Shown here piece by piece: positions 26,401-39,055 of a DNA stretch of 64,000 bases. The notes beneath the pieces are model-generated. The model was given only the letters and a program-made list of their open reading frames with translations. It did not search any database and was not told the DNA's origin. The DNA is from Pegea sp. RAD2-039 (taxonomy: Eukaryota > Chordata > Thaliacea > Salpida > Salpidae). A program made the translations under genes and the position numbers. Location: NCBI GenBank assembly GCA_034620365.1, contig JAQGEQ010000071.1, positions 5,022,001 to 5,086,000 on the forward strand, written 5' to 3'. The first letter of the stretch is position 1. Every line of letters begins with the position of its first letter.

Positions 26401-29400
26401 TATTTACAACCAACCAATCTTACTGATTGTTTACAACCAACCATTCTTACTGGTTGTTTACAACCAACCAATTTTACTGGTTGTTTACAACCAACCAATT
26501 TTACTGGTTGTTTACAAGCAACCATTCTTACTGGTTATTTACAACCAACAAATTTTACTGGTTGTTTACAACCAACCATTCTTACTGGTTGTTTACAACC
26601 AACCATTCTTGCTGGTTATTTACAACCAACCAATTTTACTGGTTGTTTACAACCAACCAATTTTACTGGTTGTTTACAACCAAATATTCTTACTGTTTGT
26701 TTACAACCAAATATTCTTACTGGTTGTTTACAACCAACCAATCTTACTGGTTGTTTACAATCAACCATTCTTACTGGTTGTTTACAACCAACCATTATTG
26801 GTTGTTTACAACCAACTAATCTTACTGGTTGCTGCTTTAACTACATATTTTAACATTATTTGAATAAATGTTTTCAACTTTGATTGATCATTGACGTTTT
26901 TCAACATACTCAGCTGTATAAGTAATTTTGTTTTGAAACTTTTTCTAGTATATCTGGGGTAGCTCCTTTAGTGGATACATCTGAATCTGGTAGTGCAATC
27001 GTCTTTCCTATTGTGGTTTCTACTCCAACCGATACTATACGACCTTCATTACCAAAAATCGCTCCTAAAAAAGTAAGTAATTAACCTAATGACCTTGTTT
27101 ACTTCGTGCAGGTATTAGTTAAATAATAAATTCTTCTTTGTACACCAAGGGGGGAGGGTTTGAGGTTTTCAATCGCTACATAAGTTGCTCATACCTTTCT
27201 AATTCTATTATTAATATTTATTTATTCATTTTTATTTAAAAATCCTATTTTTTTGCTTTCACTTCACGTAAAGTTCACTTTTTATTTTCACTTCTATCAA
27301 TATTAATTGTCAAAACTTTTCTGAATATTTTCGGAAGGAAGCCACATTGTGCTGTCACGTGATCTTTATTTTTAATTAAAAGTTTGAACCAATTTTAATT
27401 GAACTAAGTTCCTTGTAAGATTTCAGCCAGTGGTTCTGTAGATAACTATTATCTACTTTTTCGTTTTTGAATGTAGAAATTTAAAAATTCCATTTGATTT
27501 TAAAGCCATTTTTGGCCAGTTTACCAGAAGCTCCATTATTTCCATAACAAGTGTTTTTATAAAGTAGTTTTCGACTAAATCGAGATGTTTTTCATTTCAG
27601 GCATTTTGTTTTTCACAAATCACATCATTTATATTGTAGATGGTGACCAGGCAGGCTAGAAAAGCCACAGATAAAACCAAAACACTGGCTAATTGTAAAC
27701 TGTCCTTCACAAGTACACCTAGTAGCAGTGATACAACAGTAACCACTCGACGAAGTTCTCGGATAGCTGGTTCACATAAGGTCAGTTGATTTGATTAAAT
27801 CTATCTATTAGAGATTTTTCTACAAATTTGAAACTTCAACATTGACATTCCAACATAACTATTAATTAGTTGTAGAAATTAGCAGAAGATGGTTTTGTGG
27901 CAAGCAAATAAAAACTGCTTGCTCGTGATATTATCAAATATGTTGTTTACAAAATTATCTTCACTTGTCCCTTGGTGGTAGTCTGTTATAAATTATCTAT
28001 AATTAATAAAAGTATTCAAGATTTGATTTATAGATTTTATTTTTGATAAGAGTGAAAAATTAGCAGCAACTTTTAAGATGTTACTTGACTAGTTTTGATG
28101 ACAAGATAGTTTTTAAAGCTAGTCATCTAATTTGCGATTTCTTCATAAAGTGTAATTTTTAGGAGAACACCAAAAAGACCTCCCGCCCCAAACTCTTCTC
28201 TCCCAGAGAAGTTATCAAGAAATCAAATCGTTTGAAAAGTAAGAAGATTTCTTTTTCTAGGATTGCATAATATTCGTGTCTTTCAACTAATCTTAGAAAA
28301 CGAAGAAGAATCCACAACTTCACTTTCATTTGACGAAACGAATCTAAGATCGAAAAATAATTCCACATTTGCTTCATTTTCATCAATAGGTAATCACATC
28401 TAATCTTCCATGTAAATCACTTCATATGATTTTCTTTTCAGACACAGTGATGTCAGTAATCTGTCAGATTGGACGAGCAACTGTCTCCATGTCTCGTTAC
28501 GATTGTAAAGAAGCCATTTCACTTCTTGAACAACTCCCAGAGAGCTACCTCAGTACACCAACAGTCCTCAGCTTAATAGCTCGTGCCTACTTCGAAATCA
28601 ACGACTACAGAAAGGTTGGTGACTAGTAGCTGGCATTCATCATCTAATCTTCTCTACATCAGGCCAAAACCACTTTCGAGGAAATTCGAAGCAAGCATCC
28701 ACACTATTTGAAAGGAATGGCGATCTACAGTTCGTGTTTATGGAAGTTACATGATCAGATCTCACTTTCTACTCTTGCAAGTGATCTCCATGAGTTAGAT
28801 CCGATGTCATCAGAGGTAAACATCTCTTCTCACATCTTCTATTCCTTCAACATCTAACTTCTAGACGTGGTGTGTCATCGGTAATTGTTTCTCACTTCAA
28901 CGTGACAACTTATCAGCAATCAAATTCTTCTCACGAGCCGTTCAACAAGACCCCACATACCCCTATGCAAGGACTTTACTTGGTCACGAATATTGCATAG
29001 TTGAGGACACAGACCGGGCCATGTCAGCTTACCAAAGTGCCACAAGATACGACCCGACCCATTACAACGCCTGGTCGGTTAATCTTACAAACTTACATCC
29101 TGTTTGATGCTTACACGCTCGCAGGTATGGAATGGGAATGTTACTTTATCGTCAAGAATCTTTTGATTTAGCTGAGAAGTATTTTGACATCGCGATTTCG
29201 ATAAACGGATCAAGTGCTACCTTGTTCTGTCACAAAGGTTGTATTGCTCGTTGCAAACAAAATCTGTGGGTTGAATGTTCACTTGTATGTAGGGATGACT
29301 CAATATGCGAAGAAGCAATCTCAATCAGCATTAAAAACATTGAAGCAAGCCCTCAAGTTGGAACCCCACAATCCTCTGTGTATGTTCAATCGTGCAAGTA

Positions 29401-29913
29401 TTCTCTTTGGTACTGATAGACTCGATGAATCATTAGAAGCTCTTCAAGAGTTAAAGAAGCTTGTTCCTAAAGAAAGTGTTGTGTATTTCCTCATCGGAAA
29501 AGTTAGTTGATCTTCAACTTCATCTTCTGTGATTGGTTGAATTTGTTCTTCCCAGGTTTACAAGCAACAAGGAGAACATCATCTTGCTACAATGAACTTT
29601 TCAAGGGCACTTGAACTTGATCCTAAGGGTTTAAACAATCACATCAAAGAAGCAATTGAAAATTGTAAACCAACCAACTTATCGCGTAGTAGTATGTCTT
29701 CCGTACTTATGAGTGATACAGCCGGTTTGCTGATTTGTGATTTGATCCTTTGCATCATCTTATCAGAATCTTTTTTCAGATTTGACTAACTCTGTAAATG
29801 TCGAAGACATAACATCAGTACTTCGAAGTGATCACGTGTTAACTCAACGAGAAGGATTTGAAGATGATGAAGAGGAGTTTGTAATCTCTGAAGACGAAGA
29901 TGACGATCTATAA
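23490..29913 (+). CDS. CDC27: CDC27 / APC3 subunit of the anaphase-promoting complex
   Basis: Exons: 23490-23501, 23580-23655, 23834-23981, 24413-24645, 24776-24856, 24913-25037, 25088-25160, 25359-25433, 25576-25715, 26949-27072, 27640-27780, 28163-28238, 28297-28389, 28442-28614, 28663-28815, 28865-29073, 29125-29237, 29293-29501, 29556-29724 and 29780-29913 (TAA). The product follows CDC27 from end to end: an N-terminal TPR block, a Ser/Thr-rich linker containing RRSSRIAGS, and a C-terminal TPR superhelix. Diagnostic stretches include AWCVIGNCFSLQR-like sequence, LLGHEY, HYNAWYGMGM, PKESVVYFLIGKVYK and DLDPKGLNN-like sequence. The tail is acidic. CDC27 is a scaffold of the APC/C ubiquitin ligase and receives the IR tail of CDC20/CDH1. 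The first exon, only 12 nt, was chosen by its strong donor and phase and is the least certain. Confidence 0.95.
26030..26832. repeat. 27-bp minisatellite, about 30 tandem units, in a CDC27 intron
   Basis: The unit is close to ACCAACCATTCTTACTGGTTG followed by TTTACA, 27 bp long. Two variants (CAATTTTAC and CATTCTTAC) alternate in the first part, giving a 54-bp higher-order period that later becomes irregular. Each unit contains GGTTGT-TT-ACAACC, a self-complementary hairpin, and also CAACCA...TGGTTG. Because 27 is divisible by three and the unit lacks stops in several frames, long artificial open frames arise on both strands. The array lies wholly in the intron 25716-26948. Confidence 0.95.
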
Positions 29914-32388
29914 CAAGCATGAACAATTCTATCGTCTATGAATTTAGTTTTTAATTCATCTGACATTTTTAATCACAATTTTGATTATCAATTTGATTTT
30001 TACTTTGGTAATTACAACTAGAAACAAGTTTACAAAATGAAGAATTATACTTGCTAGTGTTTTTCTTCATTGGTATTCCCTACTTTTTAACCTTTTTTTG
30101 TTTGTAAGATATGAAAGTAAAATAAAGTTTATTTATATATATTGCTTCTAGTGTTTGTTTCTTTTTAATTTTCCTCTGAGATAGATTATTATTTAATTTT
30201 TTTATGTTTTAGTTTTAACCACAAAATTCTTTATATATTTTTTCAAATTTGTTTTGAATAAATTCATTTGGCAATATTTACCTAAAAGTAATACGTTTAA
30301 ACAGATTTATTCATTATTACTGTGTTTTATCATCGGTTGACTAATGTGTATTTTATCTTTGTTACTACTTGTAAATATTTGACAAAATATATTTCTAATA
30401 CAAAAGTATCACAGTTGATATTTTTCAAAACAAACAAACTTGTGAGATATTGAATGTCGAGTTGAAGTAATTACAAGTTTCGTAATTTATTGACTTTTAA
30501 TAAGGATTCAAAGAAAGAATTTAATTTAGTAAATCTACATCACAATATTCATCTTAAGAACAAACATTTGTGGATCAGGTTTTTATATCTTGCTTTACAT
30601 ACAATTTTAAAATGAAGATAGAATCAACAAATTATTAAGACATTGTTGCTTAAACATAATCATAAGCTTTCAAAGGGAACGCAGTTCAAAAAGGGCATGA
30701 GCATTTGTATGACCCATTAAGGGTTTTATTGATGTATATAATTAACAAATGTATCCAAAGCTGAGTAAAGTGTCTTATAAATCATACGAATGTTTGCACA
30801 GCAAATATTTTGTTTTCATATTTCAATTATTAAATGATTTTTACAGTTTTAATCAGCAACATATTATCGGCTCTTTTATTGAGATGTATTCCTATCTACG
30901 ATTGCTATCTGCCAACTATTCATCATTCAACAAGTCTAATCTTCAACTATCATAGTTTATAGATTCCATGAAGATTTATGAACCTTGTACTTTTTAATGT
31001 TAATTGAACAAGTTTTTTAATAATTTTTATATCTCTATGGAACTTAATGCTAACATTTTAAATCAAACAGTAAAAAAGATAACTATTCTGAAAATATTTT
31101 TAGTAAAATTGAAATTATTTTTGTAGTTTATGTGGTATACAATAATATAAGAATGTGATATTAAGCAAACATTTTATAAGTTTTTTATATATTTCTAAAT
31201 GTTTCGGAATCAATCTTTTCAAAGTTCTCATACAAGATTTGTCGTTTCGAATTTTTAAATAGTTCTAAGAGTGTTTAAATCTAGAAAATTATCGATTATA
31301 TAGGTGATATGTGTTACAAGCAAATGTTAACTAATATTAGAAAGTTTTTTTATCATGAAATTTATCAATTAAATTTATCGGTTTTAATCAATTATTTTTC
31401 TACTCTAAGCAGAAAAATCTTTTATTTCAGTAAATCCACTTTCTTTAAAAAATTTTAGATAAAAGACTATTAGCGTCTGATCCAACCAATTTCTTCTTTT
31501 ATAAAGAATATTATTTAACTCAACTTTTCCCAAAATATAGCTTTCATTTTGATGATTCCTAATTTTGCACAAGATTATTTTCAAGGTGGATGAAACTTAG
31601 ATTTCAAAGTTAAGTTTTTTTCAGTTGTTGTAAGGAAATATTTTCAAAGTAGATTTTAACTTTCTCAATTAGTTATTTAAATATGGTTTTGTCTAAAGAA
31701 TTTATTACAAAAGTATTTAAAAATTGATTTTAATCTAAAAACTCTTCAAAAGTCCTCTAATTCTTCCTGTTGTAATAATAATTACATTCTGTTCTGCCAT
31801 CTAGTTTAGTGTTTTTTTAAATCAATTTCAAAGTTATCATTTGTTACTTTTATTGTTCCCAAATTTTATTTTTTCATGAATAAATCATTATAAAAGAAAT
31901 AGAAAAACGTTTTAAGAACATATAACTAGATTATGCTTGCTAAATACAAACTGATATAGATTATGCAGACAAACTAATAAAATAACTAAACAGTCTCAAT
32001 AATGTAATCAATTCTTTGGTGTCATAATTTTATCTGGACATTTGAGTTTTCACATCATCTTCATCTATGTAAATTGACAAAGTAAAAACGAAAAGTTCTT
32101 CAAAGTTCAATTATTTCAGAGGTTACTGATGTAGAAGCAGATAAATATAACTTTCCAATTTCCTTACTTCCTACTTAAATCTATTTCTGATTCTCAGATT
32201 GTTTATCGATTCTTAAAGCAGCTGAGAGAAAAATTGCTTTTGGTATCATGAAAATTTTAAATCGAATTTCATTAACTCACTTGCAAGTATTACCCAATTA
32301 TATAAATAAATTATCAAATTATTTTAAGATTAGAATCACATACCAGGTGATAGTTTTGAGTCTTACAGTAAAAATTGTAATTATTGAT
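29914..32388. other. CDC27 3' UTR and intergenic region
   Basis: An AATAAA at 30121-30126 is a plausible CDC27 poly(A) signal, about 210 bases after the stop. The rest, up to the end of the convergent PDE9-like gene, is AT-rich without recognisable exons. The open frame 30749-30955 shows no protein-like features. Confidence 0.55.
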
Positions 32389-34687
32389 TCATTTTTCACC
32401 TTTATATCGATGTAGAGACTCATTCAGCGGTTTTATGAAAACAGTGATGGCATCTTCATCAACTTTGGAAAGCTCTTTATACATTGGCAAAATAAAGCTC
32501 TCAATGAAATGAATTTGTGACTCAGTCACATTTATCTAGACAAAATAACTTGTTAAGTTGGACAGATTTTTTAATATAAATATGAACTTAAAACAGAAAA
32601 TTGTAAAATTAACAGAGATTATTTATCTAAATTCTTTCAATTATCAAAATTCTGTTTTTAAGATGAAATCAAATAAGTTTTGCTGCTTACTTTATTCTGA
32701 CAAATAATTGTAAATTTCAATTAGATTTAAAAATCTCCAAACTAAATATCTACCTTTTCAGTATTCATATAAGATGTTGGTGGGAGGTTTTCTAAGACCT
32801 CCCGATCATATTGAAGAGAATACTCCTCGAAAAGTCTCGTTACCCAAGGTGTTGCAACATGCTCTGGTCTTATCTCATTTGATATATCAGCGCATTTTAT
32901 AACAACTTTTAATAATCCTAGAATATGATCTCTACAAATGAAAAGTTGTATAATATCAAATTCAAGTAGTTGACGACTTTATTACAAACGATTTAAAGTA
33001 AGAGAATCAGCAAAATATTTGAGCTTTATGGTAGAAGATTACCCAGCCGCTTACGTAAATGTTATTTTCAGAGGTAATTTACAAGAGAATAAAGCTCCGT
33101 TAAAGTTAAAGTAAGCAAATAATTTCTCTACTTAACTAAATAAATAAGAAGTTAATAAGTGATGGTACTAACTTATTATCGTAACTGAAACCATTTTCAA
33201 AGTTATTTGCGTTTTTCAGCATTATTTCTCCATGTAATATAAGATCAGTAGAAATAATCAGCTCTCTGATCTTGCATAAAATGCTGTGAGAGTTTTCTAC
33301 ATCACGAAGTATGTTGGTTTCTTTGCTAGATAAAATGTTACATGTCACAGTAAAATGATGATTTTCTGAAATTATTCCAAAAAATAAAAAGATGACAAAT
33401 ATAGATGAAGCTTTATTTTATACCTAGAATATTATTGTTTGAGTATAAAAATGCTAAAGAAGATTTTGCATTTTTCTGATAAGTATTGTTTAGACCAGGA
33501 TGTTCTACATCATGACACAAAGCAGCAGTTAATAAAGCACCAATGTCATCTACATTCAACTTTACATCAAGTTTCAATTGCTTGATGATAGAATAAGTCA
33601 TCTAAAAAAAAACTTGTTTAATTTATTTCTTTTATATTAATAAAATTAAAAACAAAGTATTTGGAAATACTTTGGATATTTTTATAAAATCACCTGTACA
33701 ACACAAAAGCAATGCTGAAAATTGTGGTATGGATTATTTCTATAATGTTCTCTTATTCTGGCTAAAAATAGTCTCAGAGTAACTCGTCGAATTTTCCAAT
33801 GATTTACAATTTTTAAATCATAAAACATCAACCTTAAAATTCACAATCAAATCATCTCAGCACATTTTAACATCTTAATATTTTAATAAAAACATTAATT
33901 AAACATACTCGATGTAATTTAGTAAGGTATCCCTATCTGGTTTCCACATGTCTACATCTGGTTTGGATAACATCATCATAAAATCTTGACAGATAACTGC
34001 ATCCATACTTGGAATAGTTGAATCAAAACCTTCCTCTTTTTCTTCGCTGAAAACAAATTCAATTAAATAAAACTTAATAGAAAGTTATCTGTCTATTAAA
34101 GTTAATTTTCAAGACATTTTTTGCCTAGAGACATTTTTTTGTAATTCTACGGTAGCTTTCAGATGGTGACAGTAAAAAGTAATTTCTAATAACATGATAT
34201 TAAAACAAAATTAAGTTAATAGCAAAAAAAGAACCAATAAGATATCTTATACTATGTCAGCAAAAAGTATAATTTCTCTTGTGATAATTATTGATATAGG
34301 ATTTAACTGAATGATATTTTTGGAAACTGAAGTAAACATTAAGGTGTGATTCATATAAATGATAACAAAAGCTAAGAGAAAAGCTTTCTCTATAAGATAA
34401 ATGAATAATGAAAATAGCTTTTCATAAGCAACTTTTTTAACTTAACTATTTTAATTTTGGTTAATTTAAAAAATGATTTAAGAACTTGTTCTTAATAATT
34501 GTGATTTAATAAAATGAAAAATAAAAGTTTGATTGTAAAGATTTAATTCAATATTCAGATTTTCTAATATATATTTGTAAGTCAAACATATAAAATTAAA
34601 AGTTACTGACTCTTTTAAAACCGTTGATTTTAGATTTAATTTTGCTGCTTGATCTGATGTTTCAGCTTTTGTAAGTTTTTCTTCCAT
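32389..34687 (-). CDS. PDE9A: PDE9-like cyclic nucleotide (cGMP) phosphodiesterase
   Basis: Seven exons: 34687-34611, 34046-33909, 33832-33694, 33601-33424, 33365-33173, 32931-32754 and 32535-32389. They join to 350 codons with a TGA stop. The class I PDE catalytic domain is complete. It contains YHNFQHCFCV (first metal-binding His), CHDVEHPGLNNTYQ (the HD signature), LENHH, and CADISNEIRP (second Asp of the metal site). Order and spacing match PDE9A, a high-affinity cGMP hydrolase. The signature reads HDVEH rather than the usual HDLDH. The ATG at 34687 opens a short N-terminal segment. Human PDE9A isoforms are longer there, and an AG just upstream could mark an acceptor, so further 5' exons may be missing. 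Confidence 0.92.
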
Positions 34688-36760
34688 TATTCTCTTTTAA
34701 TTGAATCGATACGAATTTTTTAACAAAAAATAGAAGCATCAATACTAATAATAGCTATAACATACAAAAACTCTTTCTTTTAGTTCTACGATAATTACGA
34801 ATTTTAAAAATGATAGATAATAAATCTATAAGAAAAAAAAATTGAATAAGCTAAGTACCAACACTTAAAGAGTATATTTTGATTTAAAAATATACTTATG
34901 CGTTAAAATTGAGCACTTAAACAACGAAAATTTCAAATGAAATAAATACTTAAGACATTTACCAAAAGTAAAATGTTCACCAAAAATGCTTTTAGACATT
35001 TAATGATTCATTTTAAGCTGATATACACAACCAATTACATATACACTCTAATAGGGAGTAATCAAATTTGTTTAATTTTATTCCAAAAACATATTACCAT
35101 TAATATACATTGAAGCAATATAATAAGTTATGATTAGCATATCATATTTTTGTTTTTATTATATTTTATTTAATTATAAAAATATTATGCTATATAGTAT
35201 ACCTAAAAGTTTAACTAAAAGATTTATAAAAATTACTTTTATCTATTTAAATCAAAGTCACCTTTAAAAGTAAATATAAACTAAAGCAAATATTGTTTTA
35301 AACAATCTGAACCCTTAAAAACCTTTCCTTTTAAATTTTATTTCAATTCTTCCGATAAACTTGACAAGCTTAAAAATTTATAAAATCATGATTACTTTTA
35401 CAATATTTTTGACTTTAACGTAAGCGTTAAAAACATAAAGTTTTTTCTGGTGTAATTTAAAATAATAGCACCTAGTGACAAATTTGTCTAATAAATTTTT
35501 CAATAAAGCAAACTACCACACACCTTAGTTCTATTATCAAAAAAACCATTATAAAGATCAGCACAATACAAACCTATAACAAAGCAGAAATACTACTACA
35601 GAAATTCATTACTAAAATAAGTCAAGTGAAAAAAGCTCTGTTAGAAAAGTTCACTAATATTTCCTTGCTTCTGTAAATGAGTGAATTCAATTGATGATGT
35701 TGCAAAAGATTTCGAAATTTTAGAAAAAATATCAGAAATTATTAATTATAAAATTTTATTTTTTATTGTCACAATCAACAGTTCATAAATTGATAATTAC
35801 TCGCTTTATCATGAGCAACTTCTTCAATATAAGATTCAAAAACTAGATAAGCTGAAATAGAAAACTGGTTATTAGTATACAAAAATTAACATAGAAAAAG
35901 CTGCTTCACCTACAAACAATTTAATTAAATTAAATTTAGATTTTTCAATGCAACTTGATTTAAATATAGGTTTCTCCTAATAAATACATCAATAGGAAAA
36001 AATGCTGTGATTGTTTGAGCTTTTTTTAGTTAAGAACGTAAAACCTATGGAGCATTTTTCAAGTTAAGTAAATATATATTTTAAGAATAAAGCATTTCAA
36101 TTTTTTGGAAAAATTTATTTTTCTTTAGATAGTTTACAAATCTTTTAAAAAAACTTTTCCAAAAAAGTTATCATCAAATGTTTTGTAGCAATAATAAATG
36201 TTATTTTTTAGTTTAGAATATTTTCAGTTGTTTCTCTTTATTTATATTTTCAATAAAATTTATTTTTTTATAAGTTGTTGGTTTGAAATAATTAAGTTTT
36301 TTATTATTGCTGTTTACGAAAAATGACAGAAAAACTAAATTTTATTGACAAATCTTAAAAATATCTACAAAGATTTATTTTTCATCAGGATATTTGCAAT
36401 CGTATAGTACTTGTAGTAAATTATTTCTTAGCCTTGCTTTTATCAATGCTTATATAAAAAGATATGACAGAGTATTTTTAGTAGTTATTTTATATGATGT
36501 ACCTTGATGCTCTAAAAAGTTAATACTTGAAACTACTTGAAGTTTGTTAAGATAATTTTGTTTAACATTTCTTGTTAGGTTGAGTTGAAATTAAGAAGCA
36601 GTTTGCTTATGAAAGTTTATGAAAGCAAATCATAAAAGATTTTACAAGAAAATAATTGAAAATATTAAGTAAAGTTACAATCAAAAGTAAAATGCTGGTA
36701 CATCAGGTACTAAAAAGGTAATAAAGTAAGTTAATTGATTAAATTTTTCTAACCTCTTAC
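34688..36760. other. AT-rich intergenic region with two short exon-like stretches
   Basis: On the minus strand, a stretch after TTTCAG near 35857 reads YLVFESYIEEVAHDKA up to a GTAATT donor. Another after TTTACAG near 35668 reads KQGNISELF then TAA, in compatible phase. They could be downstream exons of the signal-peptide exon at 36819, but the phase from that exon does not join directly, so I leave them unassigned. Confidence 0.25.
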
Positions 36761-36819
36761 CATAAAGCAGTAAAAACAACCAAGGTAAGCGTCGCCGTAA
36801 CCAGAGATTTAAATTTCAT
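36761..36819 (-). CDS. Putative signal-peptide first exon of a small secreted protein
   Basis: ATG at 36819 is followed by 19 codons with a Lys-containing n-region and a hydrophobic core (MKFKSLVTATLTLVVFTAL), ending at a TG|GTAAGA donor. A motif shared with the secreted-protein genes at 40.8, 47.2 and 55.5 kb lies about 220-260 bp upstream, at 37035-37080. The exon is 59 nt, unlike the 52-nt first exons of those genes, and I could not trace the next exon. Confidence 0.35.
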
Positions 36820-37034
36820 TAGATTTAGTAAGACATTACTTTGATGTTAAAATAAGTATATGTATAATTTGTTATATTAAATACATGATAATATTTCTTA
36901 CTACTAAATACAGTTTACAAATGCTATTAGATAGACTGTTAAAAACATTACAACCGATTTTTATATTACCTTTTTTCAATAAAAAGCAAATCTATTTTGG
37001 AAAATGCAATAGCGGTAATAAGCTGAAACTCAAT

Positions 37035-37080
37035 ACCTTTAGGTAAGTTCATGACCTATTGCAGCCAAATTAGCAGCATT
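37035..37080 (-). promoter_or_regulatory. Shared upstream motif, copy at 37.0 kb
   Basis: On the plus strand it reads ACCTTTAGGTAAG ... CATGACC ... TTGCAGCCAAAT, then TAGCAGCATT. It aligns over about 45 bases with copies at 41033-41079, 47472-47517 and 55762-55807. Each copy lies 220-310 bp upstream of a minus-strand ATG that opens a signal peptide. I infer a promoter or enhancer element. Confidence 0.45.
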
Positions 37081-37379
37081 CTGACAAGAAATATTTTTCA
37101 AAACTTTAAAAAACTTCAACCGCAAGTGAAGTTTTATTAATATTTAAACATCATATAATTTGTATTGAAAATTTCAGTACTTTAATAATTACAAAGTAAT
37201 AGATATAAAATTGTAATGCTCTAAGGATTCAATTCATAACATTTCAATCACAGTTTGTTATTTTCTTTAAGATATTATATAAAAGATTCAATAAAAATTT
37301 GTATTTTGAAAAATCTCATATCATAATGTGTTTTACTATTGGGTTTTTCTAAATTTGCTTTTTAAACTCAATTATTAAA

Positions 37380-39000
37380 AAAAATTTGAAAATTTATTTA
37401 TTTCAATAAATGCGAAGGAGGGTTCCTGAAAAGAGCACCTCTCGCTAACACGCATTCTCACAAATAACATCTATTTAGCCAAAAATATAGAAAGTAAAAG
37501 ATGTAATACATGGTATTTCGATATCACTCAAAGTATATAACAGTAAACAATTACATGGAATGTTAATAATAAAAGAAAGAGAAAGAAAAATCACAGTTTA
37601 GAAATGACAATGTTGGCAATACTATAACGGTTCAACTTCTGCTTGAACAACGCGAGTGACAAAGGCATGACTTAGAAAGGGTGAATTAGTATTATCGCTA
37701 TCCAAGTTAAACGATTTTCCACTAAACGCTAAATTCGGGTTATTCCAATCAATTTTACCAAAATTAAAAAAACTTAGGTAGAAAGGTTTTGTTAGTGTGA
37801 TTAGTGACAACACTTCAAAGCGTCTGCAACGTCAGCCGGGCGCAGTTGCATCAGTTTAGAAGTGGAGAGTGGAATCCTGATGTGGAATCTAATGTGATAG
37901 AAGAATTGTCGTTTTGATGCTTGTGAGATTTGATGATGGGCTTCTGTAAATTGATATCTTGGGTATTAACAATTGTGCCCGGAGAGAGTTTGAAAAAGAA
38001 GATGTGGGTCCTGTGATTATTTGCCACTTCCGTTTTTTGAAAAAACCTTGACAATGGTGGACCTCGAACTTTGCATTTGAAATCAGTTGGTTGTTCCTTC
38101 TGATTTCGGTTATACGCTTCTTTTAGAAGACGCTTATTTTCTAAGCCACCATCTTCACACATATCATGTGATACTCTAATGCACTCGAATTTTTTCTCAA
38201 GCTTTAACTTATACAGCTTGGCAAGAAACTTGCGCTTGTTCTAATTTTTCTGAAAGGACACTTTCAACGGTCTTTGATGATCTGAACTTTTTTCTCCTAG
38301 TTTAGTCATTGATACCTTTAGAACGTCCACAGAATCAAGGCTTTGAGAGCACATTTGATTAAAGAACTTACTGTCATCATCTTTATCAGTCTCAGAGACA
38401 TTAAAGATGATGACATTGTCTTCTCTGTCCTCACGGTCTAAAGTGAGTTTTTAGTGCGTGTCGATGACCTTCTTGGCAAGAAGCTGCACCATGTTAGTAT
38501 TTTTGTCGGAACCGGGATCACCGACCACCGAGGCCCATGTGACTTGTTTCTTTGTAGAGGCATTCAGTTCGTCTATTGATTTAGACAATCTAGAAACTTT
38601 CTCATCAATCCTGCCAACATCTTTGGCAATATCCGATTTAAGTTTTACTAATTCAGTAGATACAGATTTGCTGATGTCCGATAATAGGTTTTCATCAGAA
38701 TTGATTGAGGGAGCTGTTCTGTTCATGGTTCTACATTTAATGCAAAACCATTTAAATTCCATTTGCTTCATCTGGTTTTTTTCAAACATATCATAAATTT
38801 TCTTGCTCACATCACTACAGGTGAGATGAAAGCAGGAGAGACATTTAAAACATTCTATTACCGGATCTTCACAAGAGCAAATTTTATTGCAAGATTGGCA
38901 ATTACCATTGCAATCTTGTTTTGATGAAGTTGGTTTATTAGGATTTTTTTTTTATTTGATCGTAAGGTCTTGGTAGTTCTATGTGTATCCACCATATCTT
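37380..39000 (-). pseudogene. Broken LINE: PHD-finger ORF1, endonuclease fragment and 3' end
   Basis: Reading the minus strand from about 38940, a cysteine/histidine cluster fits a PHD finger (CQSCNKICSCEDP ... ECFKCLSCFHLTC ... WFCIKC), then a coiled-coil-like segment to 38451. After a TAA the same frame continues as DNVIIFNVSE ... RPLKVSF, a LINE ORF1 signature, then a TAG at about 38239, and on to CKVRGPP and a stop at 37851. At 37813-37622 a FNFGKIDWNNPNL segment resembles the LINE endonuclease in ORF2. The remaining sequence is a short 3' region with a TAAATAAAT tail. Most of ORF2 is missing, so the copy is dead. Confidence 0.75.
37417..37470 (-). repeat. Dispersed repeat, LINE 3' end (copy 2)
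   Basis: Matches the stretch at 2906-2960 over the core CTGAAAAGAGCACCTCTCGC and beyond. Here it clearly lies at the 3' end of the minus-strand LINE remnant, before a TAAATAAAT tail near 37395. Confidence 0.6.
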
Positions 39001-39055
39001 TATAAAAGATTTTTACTGTCACCAAAATGTTTATAAGATCAAAGAAAAAGTTCAT

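Noticed and set aside
26007..26863. Long repetitive open frames on both strands (YNQPILLVV-type and VGCKQ-type repeats)
   Set aside because: They are a by-product of a 27-bp tandem repeat lying inside a CDC27 intron. The flanking exons join in phase without them.
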